Of a stretch of 64,000 bases of DNA, positions 1 through 10,066 are shown one piece after another (position 1 is the stretch's first letter; the number at the start of each line of letters is the position of its first letter). Under the pieces are notes generated by a model. It ran no database searches. It had not been told where the DNA came from and saw only the letters and a list, made by a program, of their open reading frames with translations. The position numbers and the translations under genes were made by a program. Source of the stretch: Reticulitermes speratus (taxonomy: Eukaryota > Arthropoda > Insecta > Blattodea > Rhinotermitidae); the NCBI GenBank assembly GCA_021186555.1, contig JAJKFL010000003.1, positions 52,427,130 to 52,491,129 of the forward strand. The letters run 5' to 3'.

Positions 1-167
1 TAACCTCGGCGCTAGACGGAGGTGAGTGGTTAACATCACGCCGCCGCCGCTGTATTCCTGTTAAAGAGACCCCTAGGCTAGGGACGGCTGTGGAGAAGAG
101 GAAATCTCTTGCTCTCGCCGGGGTTTGAACCCCAAACCGTCCTGCACTAGCGAGTCGCTATACCGAG
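1..167 (-). mobile_element. SINE family A copy (tRNA-derived), cut by window edge
   Basis: On the minus strand this has a tRNA-like head (GCGACTCGCTA and a B-box-like GGTTTGAACCCC element read from the plus strand) followed by the family A body that ends in TAGCGCCGAGGTTA. The same head and body recur about a dozen times in the window (for example 16312-16596). The copy is old, with many substitutions, and its 3' end lies outside the window. Confidence 0.8.
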
Positions 168-244
168 AACAAGAGCTTTGGACAGAACAGAATGGGCGTC
201 TGTCGTGAGGGAAGCCAAGGCCAAACTGAAAGGGCTGTAGTGCT

Positions 245-277
245 AAATAATAATAATAATAATATAATAATAATAAG
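245..277. repeat. AAT trinucleotide microsatellite
   Basis: An interrupted run of AAT units lies directly upstream of the LINE fragment. No function is implied. Confidence 0.85.
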
Positions 278-556
278 GGTTGTTATGAACGCATTATACA
301 GGATTTTGGTGGGGAGACCTGAGGGAAGGAGACCACTTGGAAGACCCAGGCGTAGATGGGAGGATAATATTAAAATGGATCTTCAAGAAGTGGGATGGGG
401 TGTGCATGGACTGGATTGATATGGCTCAGGACACGGACAGGTGGCGGGCTCTTGTGAATGCGGTAATGAACCTTCGGGTTCTATAAAATGCGGGGAATTT
501 CTTGACTACCTGAGGACCTGTTAGCTTCTCAAGAAGGACTGTGCTCCATGTAGTTA
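278..556 (+). pseudogene. RTE-like LINE, 3' end fragment of reverse transcriptase ORF
   Basis: The translated end contains [20 protein letters not shown], a signature of the C-terminus of a non-LTR retrotransposon family seen six or more times in this window. After EVGWG the frame is lost, so the usual DMDWIDMA stretch is read in another frame. The family 3' UTR follows (AACCTTCGGGTT, GCGGGGAATTTCTTGACTA, GTTAGCTTCTCAAGAAGGAC) and stops at TAGTTAGTTA, matching the TTAG-type tail of other copies. It is 5'-truncated, as is usual for LINEs. The clade call (RTE-like) is inferred from the short tandem tail and the endonuclease start seen at 19080-19535. Confidence 0.85.
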
Positions 557-1356
557 GTTATGAACACATTAATGATTTTTTGGAATTTCTTAAGAGGCGG
601 GCAATTTCTACGAGCAACCTTTAGCTTCGACTGCTCCAAGCAGTTCACTGTTTCCCAAAATTGTTGTCAGTCCTAAAAAGGCCACATTATAAAGGGAACG
701 TACTTGAGTTCATTAGTATGTATGATTATTTTTTTTTATATTACTAACTCACATTTTACATTTGAAGATTAAAGTCTTTTGAGATGTGACGCTGTGTCGT
801 TGGGTGAATGGTTCCCGACGTTTCGAAATCACTACGTTTCTTCGAAACGTCGAAAACCGCTTACCCAACGATATAGCGTTACGTTACGGAGATACGTAAT
901 CTTTAACAACACCGCTGTGAGAACCTCAAATCTAGCTCATTTAAGTCATTTATGTAGATGGAAGGGCTGAAACTTCTTTTGTTGACGTTTGAGTAGGCTC
1001 AGGGTAGAAGATTTTTGGGGACCGTAGCGTTAAAATTAGTTCGTCAGTTTGTTCTTTGGTTGGTTGGTTGCTTGTAGTTAGTCAATTAGCCAGCCAGTCA
1101 GAGCACAGAGGGCCACAGTGTAACCAACCCCTCATCATTTATTCAGTTGATGCCGAAGGGATGATGACTGTATATACACTTTAATGGACATGTTAGCCTA
1201 ATTGCATTGTGACGTTACAGAATATTCGTTTACGGTTTGAATGTTTTCCTCTTAAACATTAATTGAACATACATAACATAAAATTGATAAATGGCAAATA
1301 TGAATTTTTTGACGCTTGTAATTGCTACATCACGCATATCATTTGTGTATGTTTCT
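557..1356. other. No gene seen; small inverted motif at 777-880
   Basis: AT-rich non-coding sequence. At about 797-867 the motif CGACGTTTCG and its inverse TTCGAAACGTCG lie about 30 bp apart, flanked by GTCGTTGGGT and ACCCAACGA. This looks like a decayed member of the CGACGTTTCGG palindromes described at 1549-1830. Confidence 0.5.
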
Positions 1357-1358
1357 TA

Positions 1359-1543
1359 CCACTTTGTATAAAATTGTATAAAATTGTACAATAGTAGTAC
1401 TGTTAAATTGCTAAAATTAATAGTAAAACAGTGTGGTATATTATATTAAACTACATGCTGTGATATAATTCATAATTACTATTAATTTTAGCAATTTTTC
1501 AGTACCACTATTATACAATTTTATACAATTTTATACAAAGTGG
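1359..1543. mobile_element. TA-flanked palindromic MITE (mariner-like)
   Basis: Inverted ends of about 45 bp begin CCACTTTGTATAAAATTG and lie between TA dinucleotides (1357-1358 and 1544-1545). The arms run on through TTGCTAAAATTAATAGT, leaving a loop of about 60 bp. TA target duplication with long inverted repeats is what Tc1/mariner MITEs show. There is no ORF inside. Confidence 0.75.
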
Positions 1544-1548
1544 TAATA

Positions 1549-1830
1549 ACGAATATTGACACAACTAATCTGTGGTATTTTGGGTGATTACACGGCGTCG
1601 TGTGGTAATTATTTACCGACGTTTCGGGACAACGTGTCGGTCCCATCTTCACGGGTCGAGATTTTTTTTTCCTTCTTGGATCTCGACCCTTGAAGATGGG
1701 ACCGACACGTTGTCCCGAAACGTCGGTAAATAATTACCACACGACGCCGTGTAATCACCCAAAAGACCACAGATTACATCAACATCGCGGCGGAAACCTG
1801 AAATCAAGATTGACACAACTGTTCTGATGT
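1549..1830. repeat. Long palindrome of the CGACGTTTCGG family
   Basis: Arms at about 1570-1663 and 1681-1773 are nearly perfect inverted copies (TACACGGCGTCGTGTGG, ACCGACGTTTCGGGACAACG). A second copy with the same arms but a different loop is at 16930-17190. Each arm contains a decayed hammerhead-like order (xTGAAGA, GGGAC hairpin, GAAAC) with the first core C changed, so I do not call it a ribozyme. It probably belongs to the same fold-back class as the hammerhead elements. Confidence 0.7.
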
Positions 1831-1868
1831 AACTTAAGTACATTGGTCTATGTACAAACTCCAACGAC

Positions 1869-1913
1869 CCCCCTGATGATGGCAATATAGAAGTGTCGAA
1901 ATGCGTATTGGGG
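1869..1913 (+). ncRNA. Hammerhead ribozyme, divergent variant
   Basis: CCCC (1869-1872) precedes CTGATGA (1873-1879). One unpaired T is followed by hairpin II GGCA/TGTC, then GAAA (1898-1901). Helix III is tiny: A1901-T1908, T1902-A1907 and G1903-T1906 with a CG loop. H17 is T1909, followed by GGGG (1910-1913) that can pair with CCCC. The usual C15.2-G16.2 pair is replaced here by T-A, so both sides changed together. Cleavage would be after 1909. A tail resembling ATGCGCGGTAAATATAACG follows near 1990. Activity is inferred only. Confidence 0.6.
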
Positions 1914-2814
1914 TAAACGTTTAATAAAGAAATCAATGACAAAACTTGTTTTGGTGCGTTTGTTGGTGTGAGTTGATCAATTGTACAAAAATGCGCGGTA
2001 AATATAACGTGAAATTTAGAACATGTTTTGGGATTCGATCAGTGGACGTTTATCCAACAGTATCCAACCTCGTGGATGCCACTAGCGCCCGCATAGTAAT
2101 TAATAAATTTTCTGTGGTGAAAGATACATCGATCAGTGAGGGGCACACATAATATTGGCTGTGTTCTGCCAACAGATGGCTCAGTTTATACAGACCCCCT
2201 GTTTGCTTAGTTGCCGTATAACGATGTAGCAGCGCGTGCGCAGATACAGTTATCTTCGTAGAACCAGATTCCTGCTTTGATCTTCCGCAATAGCTACTTT
2301 GGATATTATATAGAACTAGAAATGGACCCGTCATTGGACGTGGTGACATAGTATTAACTCCACGGAAACCGGGCTTGTGACATCACACACAAACGAAGCT
2401 CTGTCGTCACCATGGAAACTCAATAAGCATGGTAACGAAGTGTCACTAGATCATGTAATCACAAGGGAATTGTATGTATAAGGTAGATATCACATAATAG
2501 TCGTGTTTCAGAAACTGAAAATCATAATCGGGTCTAGAAGTAGGGGTAGACGCCGGTAGACGCTGCCGACCTGGTTGCAGAGCTTTTTAAAATAAGTCAC
2601 TTTCAACATGCCAATGTCTAGACCCTAACGACGACGCACTATTCGCGAACCTACGTTGTGATAATTCATTTTATAATATGTGTTTATCATTCCTCGAGGT
2701 TTCCAGCTGGTGCTTGAGAGTACCATTCACTGTGATCGTACCTCGCAACTCGTAACGCGATGCTTCAGAGTTTCGCACAGTTCATGTCATTGAATTGTAA
2801 GGCGCCAAATGAAC
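1914..2814. other. No gene recognised; element tail then unique sequence
   Basis: 1914-2015 continues the hammerhead element to its tail motif (ATGCGCGGTAAATATAACG). The remainder has short open frames on both strands with no recognisable product. Confidence 0.5.
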
Positions 2815-2940
2815 GATGTTGGATGGATTAACGTGACTCATGGAAGGGGCAAAGGTAGGCGGTTGTGGATGTAGCAATGAACCAACGGCCATCCATAAAA
2901 GGTGGCCGAGAGACAGGTAGCTTCTCAGGAAGGACTTCTG
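2815..2940 (+). pseudogene. Decayed RTE-like LINE 3' end
   Basis: The run GTAGCAATGAACC ... GTAGCTTCTCAGGAAGGACTT is a diverged version of the LINE 3' region seen at 278-556. It abuts the 47-bp array directly. Confidence 0.55.
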
Positions 2941-3537
2941 TTTGGAAGGAACAGGAGGCTGGAGAAAATTACATATTGAGGAGCTTATTTGGAAGTAACA
3001 GGAGGCTGGAGAAAATTACATAATGAGGAGCTTATTTGGAAGTAACAGGAGGCTGGAGAAAATTACATAATGAGGAGCTTATTTGGAAGGAACAGGAGGC
3101 TGGAGAAAATTACATAATGAGGAACTTATTTGGAAGGAACAGGAGGCTGGAGAAAAGTACATAATGAGGAGCTTATTTGGAAGTAACAGGAGGCTGGACA
3201 AAATTACATAATTAGGACATTGTTTAGAAGGAACAGGAGAAAATTACATAATGAGGAGCTTATTTGGAAGTAACAGGAGGCTGGAAAAAATTACATAATT
3301 AGGACATTGTTTAGAAGGAACAGGAGACTGGAGAAAATTACATAATGAGGAGCTTATTTGGAATAGCAGGAGGCTGGAAAAAATTACATAATTAGGACAT
3401 TGTTTAGAAGGAACAGGAGGCTGGAGAAAATAACATAATGAGGAGCTTATTTGGAAGTAACAGGAGGCTGGAAAAAATTACATAATTAGGACATTGTTTA
3501 GAAGGAACAGGAGGCTGGAGAAAATTACATAATAAGG
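2941..3537. repeat. Tandem array, about 47-bp unit, about 13 copies
   Basis: Each unit contains GGAACAGGAGGCTGGAGAAA followed by ATTACATAATGAGGAGCTTA. A variant with ATTAGGACATTGTTTAGAAG occurs several times in the second half. It begins at the end of a LINE remnant. Confidence 0.95.
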
Positions 3538-3569
3538 AGATTTATGGGTTGTACTTCTCGCCAAATATT

Positions 3570-3880
3570 ATTAGGAAAATAAATCAACGAAGATTAGATG
3601 GGCTGGGCGTTTAGCACTCATATGACTGAAGCTGAATGCATATATTTTGGAAAACCCGAATGTAGCAGAATCCGTGGAATAGTGCGCCTATCTGGGAGCG
3701 TGGTATTTAAATCGATCTGAAACGAATAAGATAGGATGTTGTGGTCTGGATTGCTTTGGGTCGAAATCGGCTTTGTGAATACGGTAATGAGCCTTCGGCT
3801 TTTATAAAATGCGGAAAATTTCTTTTTTGGCTGAGAAATTGGATGTGAAGAAGAACTCTGATCTATGGAGTTAGTTTTGT
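3570..3880 (+). pseudogene. Very decayed RTE-like LINE 3' end
   Basis: Matches to the LINE ORF end and UTR can be followed (TGTGAATACGGTAATGAGCC, TTCGGCTTTTATAAAATGCG, ATGGAGTTAGTT at the end). The coding part is unreadable. Confidence 0.6.
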
Positions 3881-5190
3881 GTGGTTAATGTTATGACGCT
3901 GTTCGCATCTCAGACCATATAGCATATATAGTAGGGTGACTGGTGAGTGATCAATTGGCAAGGCTTTGTAAGGAAGCAATCATGACATTACGGAGGTACT
4001 GAGGGAAACCATGAAAGAACCCAGCCAGGATATCCGCCCTATCGGTTAGGATTCGAACCCGACTTCTCTCTGGCACCAGTGTGGAGCGTTGCTGGTGTAT
4101 CAGCCTGGTGAGTCGGTCAGTCAGTCAGTCGGTCATTCAGTCAGTGTACCGAGTGACGTAGGTAAAGCTTCCGACTTAGCAGATTACTGAACATATCAAT
4201 ATTTGAGAGCCTTATCTTACTCTGCAGTGGTTAATTAATATCACGTCAGTGCAGGCTGATAATTGGTCAGCTTTGCCCGTAACAATACATCTCCAACTTC
4301 TAATTTACCCCACAACTTTAACTGGAATTGGTGTTCTGGGAAAACTAGGGGGGTGAACATGAATGAATAACAGCTGTAGAGAAGTGGACGAGGGCGAAAG
4401 ACGATGATTGAGTGTGGTGGGTGCTATCTGTGAAATAGGACAGAGAATAAAGGGTGTGTGTGTGAGGGGTGTTGCGGGGGAAGTGTTGAATATACGGAAG
4501 GCAAAGCCTTTTGATATGCAAATGTCTGCGCTGAAGAACCCAGGGTACGCGGTGGTTGGTGATGTCATCCAAAGAGTCCGACCGTCATGTGAGTCTGTCT
4601 ATCCCTCCAGGGGCTAAAGCGCGGCTTCCACCATTCATAATGCAATAACGTTACGATGCCTAGCGGTGTCAGACAAAAGCTTGGACTTCAAGCATGGTCT
4701 GCTGTCGGCTGTTCCTCTTACCGTGGTCTCTGCATGTGTCCTTTGCTCTGTGACAGATAAAAGCAAAAAAGACTTGTGAGGCTGAATTCACTTGCGAGTA
4801 CATTTGTGTGTGTGTGTGTGTGTTTGATAGAAATGCGTGCGTATCTCTCTCCACATCATGTTTCCTCATGCGTGAAATCTCCCTGCCAGTCTTCTCTTTT
4901 TTTTTATCCACCCTGTTGATCAATGAAGTCTTTGTTTGTCAAAAATGTACGTTATATAATTTTAAATTTAAAAAAATTTGAAAGCCATGTTGTTAAACCC
5001 TTTTTAGCACAAATCTCATGAATGAAATATTTAAAAATCGCGTTTTACGTCACAATAAACACTGCGTCTCATTTATAAGGACCGCCTAGTTACGTTTAAG
5101 GGGAATAGACGTTATTTATTGTGAGAAACGCTAGAAGTACATAAATAGACTATTTGGGCAAATTTAGATTATTTAAAGTTAAGCCATGTG
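3881..5190. other. No gene recognised; simple repeats
   Basis: Contains a CAGT-type run (about 4111-4142) and a GT run (4806-4823). Open frames at 4305-4923 have no recognisable motif and overlap on both strands. Confidence 0.5.
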
Positions 5191-5345
5191 GTGGTACCGG
5201 GTCATTCCCGGGGCTAAAGCGGCCGGGGCGTGGCGTTGACCACCGACCCCCATCTGGCGCCGAGGTTAAAGAAAGAGTAGTGCTATACTATTGCCCCTCT
5301 CTGCGCCTTCATGGCTGGTTATAGCGTTAACTTTACCTTTACCGT
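5191..5345 (+). mobile_element. SINE family A, body only
   Basis: Starts in the conserved body at GTACCGGGTCATTCCCGGGG and runs through GGCCGGGGCGTGG and GCGCCGAGGTTAAAG to the terminal TTTACCTTTACC. The tRNA head is missing. Confidence 0.85.
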
Positions 5346-5702
5346 GTGGTGCATATAGTAACCACTGTGATTTTAAAAAATTAATTGAAATACGCAGTGA
5401 AGGGAAGGGTAGATATGTCTGTACATTTACTTGAAGTAGATATTTAGGGCTCTGTTATGGTTCTCTGAATTTTTGGGACTGTACGTTAGATTATAGCAAT
5501 CTCATCTGGGCTATTGGCTATCGTCACTTTGATTGTTCTTGGTTCTACTCAGTCTCTCCAGACAAATGCTTGTATATTACCTCGATTACGTCATTCTCGT
5601 TTCCTTCCAGATTGTTTTAAGTTAATCATTCTTGAATCATTCTACCATTTAACTGTATAGAGGATCGTAAAGTAAACCACAAAAGCAAACTCTAATAATA
5701 AT
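5346..5702. other. No feature seen
   Basis: Unique-looking AT-rich sequence without a recognisable frame or repeat. Confidence 0.4.
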
Positions 5703-5945
5703 ACAATAAAAAGAAGAAAGGCTAACTGGATTGGTCACATCTTGCGTAGAAACTGCCTTCTAAAACACGTGATTGAAGGAAAGTTAGAAGGAAGGATATA
5801 AATGACGGGAAGACGAGGAAGATGGCGTAAGCAGCTACTGGATGACCTTAAGGAAAAGAGAAGATACTGGAAATTGAAAGAGGAAGCACTAGATTGCTCC
5901 CTGTGGAGAACTCGCTTTGGAAGAGGCTAGAGACCTGTCGTAAGA
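5703..5945 (+). pseudogene. Second LINE family, C-terminal fragment
   Basis: Translation in pieces gives NWIGHILRRNCLLKHVIEG, GRRGRRRKQLLDDL and KEKRRYWKLKEEALD, typical of the extreme C-terminus of non-LTR retrotransposon reverse transcriptases. A stop and other substitutions break the frame. The same fragment occurs on the minus strand at 29138-29480. Confidence 0.8.
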
Positions 5946-6377
5946 CAGAGTACAGGGTGTATGTGCTGTGTCCCTCTTCCTTTATATTGTCATTGTGCCT
6001 TAGGTTGTGCCATTTATAGTACATTTGGCTCTGTTGTGTCAAGCGGTAGGCATATATTGTAGTTTGTACCCACACTGTATCTCCCTCATCAGTACACCAC
6101 AAATCCACTGTGGATTAGCAGAGCTTCGAACCTCGCTCTGCCTATTGGCACGGCTGTACAACCACAGCAATGCCATCACAGGAATGAATAGTTAGAAACT
6201 GGTACGTAATTGCGTAGGAAGCTGCGTGATTAAAACACGTGCCTAACAGGAGATCTTTCCGAGACATGGATTAGTGTATAGACTAAAGAATCATGTTTAA
6301 CAGATAAAAGAGTTGTTCAGTTGATTAAGAAATTTTCGTGCTTTTATTGAACCCTGTATTTTATTACCGTGTGAATA
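5946..6377. other. No feature seen
   Basis: No recognisable coding or repeat content, apart from short frames on both strands. Confidence 0.4.
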
Positions 6378-6667
6378 AAACTCCTTTTTTTGTGGTGAAA
6401 GGCCCCGCAGCAGATGCTACGGACGCACCGCAGCCTTGAGGCTTATTTTGCAACCCTGTGATGAAGATGATTTTTTTTTTTATTTTTTACAAGTAATGGA
6501 GCACCGGTGGAATGAGATTAACAAGGAAAAACCGAAGTACTCGGGGGAAAAAACCTGTCCCAGTGCCACTTTGTCCACCACAAATCCCATATGGACTGAC
6601 CCGGGATCGTACCCGGGCCTCCGCAGTGAGAGGCCGGCGACTAACCGCCTGAGCCATGGCACGGCCA
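6378..6667 (-). mobile_element. SINE family E (tRNA-derived)
   Basis: Read on the minus strand it starts GGCCGTGCCATGGCTCAGG, has the B box GGTACGATCCCGGG and continues through GACAAAGTGGCACTGGGACA to a tail GGGGCCTTTCACCACAAAAA. Other copies are at 8306-8598, 48605-48895 and 50958-51132. Confidence 0.9.
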
Positions 6668-6742
6668 ATAAAAACCCTTTATTGTACCGTATCCCAAGCT
6701 ACGTCACTCCAATTTATATCGCCATAATCTAATAGTCTACGA

Positions 6743-6903
6743 CAGGGATGCACAAATTTTCCGAAAATATAGCCAACTCAAAATTCTAGGCGCCAGAAAG
6801 CTGACATGAAACAAGTTACATACTGAGGAACCACAAATATTAGGCGCCACCGTACAAAATTAGTCGCTTGGGCGACCTGGTAACCGTGATTTGTGCACCC
6901 CTG
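6743..6903. mobile_element. hAT-type MITE, 161 bp
   Basis: Ends are CAGGGATGCACAAAT and the inverse of CAGGGGTGCACAAAT. They are flanked by the 8-bp duplication GTCTACGA / GTCTATGA (6735-6742 and 6904-6911, one mismatch). CAG-type ends with an 8-bp target duplication are the hAT hallmark. There is no ORF. Confidence 0.85.
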
Positions 6904-7269
6904 GTCTATGACGTAATGAAATATTATCTGCAATCTGCGTTTTGGTTTAGTCCTGTGTGATTTTTTTTAACAAAATTGTATATTCATTCTTTATTCCTTC
7001 CATACGTGACGTGTGCCTGTCTTATCTGTTCCTTCTTAATCTAACGTCGCTAACAGTATTAGGGGAAAAGTATGAATTTACCGATGTTGGCAATCAGACA
7101 TTGGAATTGTAACATCTTGTTACTTCCCCCACCACCAACACCACCACCACCACCCCCTACTGCAGAGGCTGTACCGTGAATTAAATTTACGTACTCAAAT
7201 GTTATCGGTTTCTCAAGAGGTACTGTTCTGTACAGAGTTTAATTGGTTAGTCAGTCAGTCAGTCAGTTC

Positions 7270-7282
7270 ATTCTGCTTTCAG
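7270..7282 (+). promoter_or_regulatory. 3' splice site of ETFDH terminal exon
   Basis: TTCTGCTTTCAG ends at 7282, immediately before the conserved GVYEF coding sequence. A pyrimidine-rich tract and AG mark the acceptor. The intron is phase 1, because the exon supplies the last two bases of the glycine codon. Confidence 0.9.
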
Positions 7283-7446
7283 GTGTTTACGAGTTCCATC
7301 CGCTTGAAGACGGTTCGGGCCAACGACTGCAGATCAACGCCCAGAACTGTATCCACTGTAAAACGTGCGATATTAAGGATCCGAGTCAGAATATCAACTG
7401 GGTGGTGCCTGAGGGTGGAGGCGGACCGGCCTATAACGGCATGTAA
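7283..7446 (+). CDS. ETFDH: ETFDH terminal coding exon (electron-transfer flavoprotein:ubiquinone oxidoreductase C-terminus)
   Basis: ETF-QO is an inner mitochondrial membrane flavoprotein with an FAD and one 4Fe-4S cluster. It passes electrons from ETF, reduced by fatty-acid and amino-acid dehydrogenases, to ubiquinone. The exon encodes about 54 residues ending in [10 protein letters not shown] and TAA (stop 7444-7446). It shows [19 protein letters not shown], whose CxxCxxC supplies three of the four cluster cysteines; the fourth lies just before GVYEF, in an upstream exon not found here. The start is set by the acceptor at 7281-7282, not by an ATG. The match to animal ETF-QO C-termini is nearly residue for residue, the frame is intact, and the intron boundary argues against a processed copy. 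The rest of the gene should lie upstream on the plus strand; I found no second exon in 1-7280, so the last intron is probably more than 7 kb. No clear polyadenylation signal was identified. This is the only secure host gene here. Confidence 0.96.
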
Positions 7447-7581
7447 ATGTGAGTTGCAGTGAAGAGTTGCGAGATGATAGTCTCAGAAAGGAGGGGAGTT
7501 GCTACTGTCAGGCGTGTTCCAGAAAATACGAGGTGTCAGATTATGTTTTGGGTAAGACAACACTACTATATTGTAATATAA
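7447..7581 (+). other. Probable start of ETFDH 3' UTR
   Basis: Sequence directly after the stop codon with no repeat identity. Assignment as 3' UTR is by position only. Confidence 0.5.
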
Positions 7582-7680
7582 CAGTGGTTCTGAACCGGGG
7601 TACCTGTACCGCCATGGGGTACGTGAGAATGTCTGTTTTTGTCAGAAACAGGTCACAAGGGACTGGAAGTATCCCTTGAC
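7582..7680. mobile_element. Truncated hAT end
   Basis: CAGTGGTTCTGAACCGGGGT followed by ACCTGTACC and ATGGGGTACG resembles the inverted end of the hAT element at 13817-14381 (CAGTGGTATTCAACC, GGGGTACG). No matching opposite end or 8-bp duplication was found. Confidence 0.5.
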
Positions 7681-7864
7681 AGCTTGATTTTTTTTGCAGC
7701 TGTTTCTGCGCACGTAGGAATAACATTTGTTTGAAATAAGGCACGCGTGTCGTGTCACGTGAACAATACGCTAGAACACGGAACTTGAGATGATAACATT
7801 TAAGAACAAATTGTCTTTTGGACTTTGTCCATCGTCCTGGATAAAATATAAAAATATATACAAA

Positions 7865-8070
7865 TATAAAACCACGACGTTTCGGAAGATGGTTCGTCTT
7901 CCGTCTTCAGGTGATGGGACGGGAGACACCTACTCAGATGGGTCCCTTAGATCGAGCTAATCCTAATCACTGGACAACCTCAACCAGTAGAACCACAGGA
8001 AGAAGAACCATCTTCCGAAACGTCGTAGTGTTATATTTTTATATAATTTTTTTTATATTTTATCCAGGAC
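7865..8070. repeat. Fold-back with CGACGTTTCGG / CCGAAACGTCG arms
   Basis: Left arm GACGTTTCGGAAGATGGTTC and right arm GAACCATCTTCCGAAACGTC are inverted copies. The outer arms (GGACTTTGTCCATCGTCCTG near 7820 and its inverse near 8065) extend the palindrome. The left arm carries a near-complete hammerhead (7872-7914). Confidence 0.75.
7872..7914 (-). ncRNA. Hammerhead-like motif, probably inactive
   Basis: On the minus strand CTGAAGA is followed by one base, hairpin GGAAGA/TCTTCC and GAAAC GTC GT. The core is complete, but position 17 is G, which hammerheads do not cleave, and helix I is not evident. The right arm has an A at that position but has lost CUGANGA. Confidence 0.4.
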
Positions 8071-8234
8071 GATGGACAAAGTCCAAAAGACAGTTGGTTC
8101 TCAATGTTACGTACCATCGTCAGAACCCTTCAGAATTCATTTGGTAACAATTAAGTTTAATGTTGGTGTGTTGCATCTTGTTATGCTTCCTAAACTGAAT
8201 CAAAGGTTCGTTTTCGATTCGTCGACACAGCTTT

Positions 8235-8680
8235 GTTAGTAAGTAATTCTTGTTGTTTACAGTACTAGCTACATGTTTCGGCTTTTTAGTAAAGCCGTCC
8301 CTAGGCCGTGCCATGGCTCAGGCGGTTAGTCGCCAACCTCCCACCGCGGAGGCCCGGGTTCTATCCCGGGTCAGTCCATGTTGGATTTGTGGTGGACAAA
8401 GTGTCACTGGGACAGGTTTTTTCCCCGAGTACTTCGGTTTTCCCCTGTCAATTTCATTCCACCGGTGCTCCGTTGGTTAGAAAAGTGAAGAAACTGATCA
8501 TCTTTCTCATCTTCATCTTCATCACAGGGTTGCACAATAAACCTTAAGGCTGCGATACGTCTGTAGCATCTGCTGCGGGGCCCTTCACCACAAAAAAAAA
8601 AGCCGTCCGTAGGGTAACCACTATAAAACTAGCTTTACTAAACAACAACATGTAGCTAGTATTGTACAAGAAGTGTTGTT
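8235..8680. repeat. Palindrome split by SINE E
   Basis: TACTAGCTACATGTTTCGGC near 8261 and its inverse near 8649 (AACATGTAGCTAGTA), with TTGTTTAC partners further out, form arms around the SINE E insertion. The left arm keeps GAAACATGTAG on the minus strand, but the CUGANGA box is decayed. Confidence 0.6.
8306..8598 (+). mobile_element. SINE family E with 15-bp target duplication
   Basis: A tRNA-like head (GGCCGTGCCATGGCTCAGG, B box GGTTCTATCCC), body and poly(A)-ending tail GGGGCCCTTCACCACAAAA. It is flanked by AAAGCCGTCCCTAGG (8291-8305) and AAAGCCGTCCGTAGG (8599-8613), a target duplication with one mismatch, so the ends are well defined. Confidence 0.92.
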
Positions 8681-8956
8681 TACTGATGTGGAATGAGAAA
8701 GTACTTTTGATTAAAAAATTAAGTTGCAGGTAAGGGTAAAGTTGCATTATGGGACCAAAGGGTACATCGACTGAACAAGGTTCAGAACGCTGTAGTAGAC
8801 TTTTTGAACACCGCAGAACATTAAGTGTTCAGCAGTAGGTTCAGTTTAAATGAATTACGTAATTCGGAATAGAATGATGCCTGCAGTGCAATGTGTACCA
8901 CACAAAGAGTTGGTACGGAGGATGTTAGTCTGTAAGCTAAGATTTAGGTCTACTGA

Positions 8957-9243
8957 CATGTGGTACTGTGTAGTTTGGTAGATACCAACAATGTGGTACT
9001 GTGTAGTTTGGTAGATACCAAACATGTGGTACTGTGTGGTTTGGTAGATACCAACATGTGGTACTGTGTAGTTTGGTAGATACCAACATGTGGTACTGTG
9101 TAGTTTGGTAGATACCAACATGTGGTACTGTGTAGTTTGGTAGATACCAACATGTGGTACTGTGTAGTTTGCTAGATACCAACATGTGGTACTGTGTAGT
9201 TTGGTAGATACCAACATGTGGTACTGTGTAGTTTGGTAGATAC
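8957..9243. repeat. Tandem array, 32-bp unit, about 9 copies
   Basis: Unit built on CATGTGGTACTGTGTAGTTT plus GGTAGATACCAA. Copies are nearly identical. The open frames over it are repeat artefacts. Confidence 0.96.
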
Positions 9244-9299
9244 CCAAAATTAAGATGAACATACGCCATGTTTAGAAACCATTGTACTTGTCTACGAAA

Positions 9300-9330
9300 C
9301 TACACGGCGTCACGTCACAGAAGGCCGTAA
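9300..9330. repeat. Recurrent CTACACGGCGTC motif
   Basis: ACTACACGGCGTCACGTCAC followed by AGAAGGC recurs as ACTACACGGCGTAACATCGC followed by AGAAGGC at 29885-29912. Related forms occur near 53290 and in the 1549 and 16930 palindromes, so it marks a dispersed repeat end. Confidence 0.5.
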
Positions 9331-9647
9331 AATTATGACTGTCGTCATTATAATCCCAAATCGCGCAATCTTTGAATTTTTTTTTCACTGAAAGTACAAG
9401 AGACGAACTCTGAAACTAATTTTGGTAATTGGTTATAAAGTTATTCAAGGTTCCAGCTTGTAAAGGGCCCTTCATGGTACCCACATTTATGATTTTGAAT
9501 ATTGATTGCATTACACATAGGCGTCGCCCTATGAATGTTGAAACAGCAAATGATGGTGGCTTGTCTGTAGCAATCTCATTTTGATAACTTCTGTTTTTTA
9601 TTTTTGAATTTAAATTTTCATGTATGATATTAGTAATTTAAATTAAA

Positions 9648-9723
9648 TACAGAATGTCCAAGAATAATATTACCATATATTTCGTGCTTTTATTGTTTAT
9701 AGCACGTCAACAGAAACCTGCAG

Positions 9724-9757
<34 letters not shown>

Positions 9758-9895
9758 CAGTAATAATATAGTGGTGGTATGAAAGTGAAATTACAGAAAT
9801 GACGTTAAAATGTTCTTATTGGAGAAATTAAAAATGTGTCTCGAACGCCGAACACAGAATTTCAGTGTGGTAACATTATTCTTGGACAGCCTGTA
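9648..9895. mobile_element. MITE with TACAG ends, about 248 bp
   Basis: Inverted ends of about 29 bp: TACAGAATGTCCAAGAATAA on the left against TACAGGCTGTCCAAGAATAA read inward from the right. It contains a TAG microsatellite (about 9724-9758). The superfamily is not decided. Confidence 0.7.
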
Positions 9896-10026
9896 TAACG
9901 ATCTGTTATTCCTTTCGTCTTTAAGTAGCTCTCTCATTAGTCGTTATTTACAAATTCTGTTCGAATTGGAAGAAAATACAAACTAATTTGATATTTTCCT
10001 TGCTATTCATAAACGTGACACAGACA

Positions 10027-10066
<40 letters not shown>

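Noticed and set aside
777..880. Hammerhead ribozyme
   Set aside because: GAAAC and an inverted CGACGTTTCG are present, but there is no CUGANGA box.
8261..8300. Active hammerhead in the palindrome around SINE E
   Set aside because: GAAACATGTAG is present, but the core box reads CTAGGGA or CTACGGA, with two invariant bases lost.
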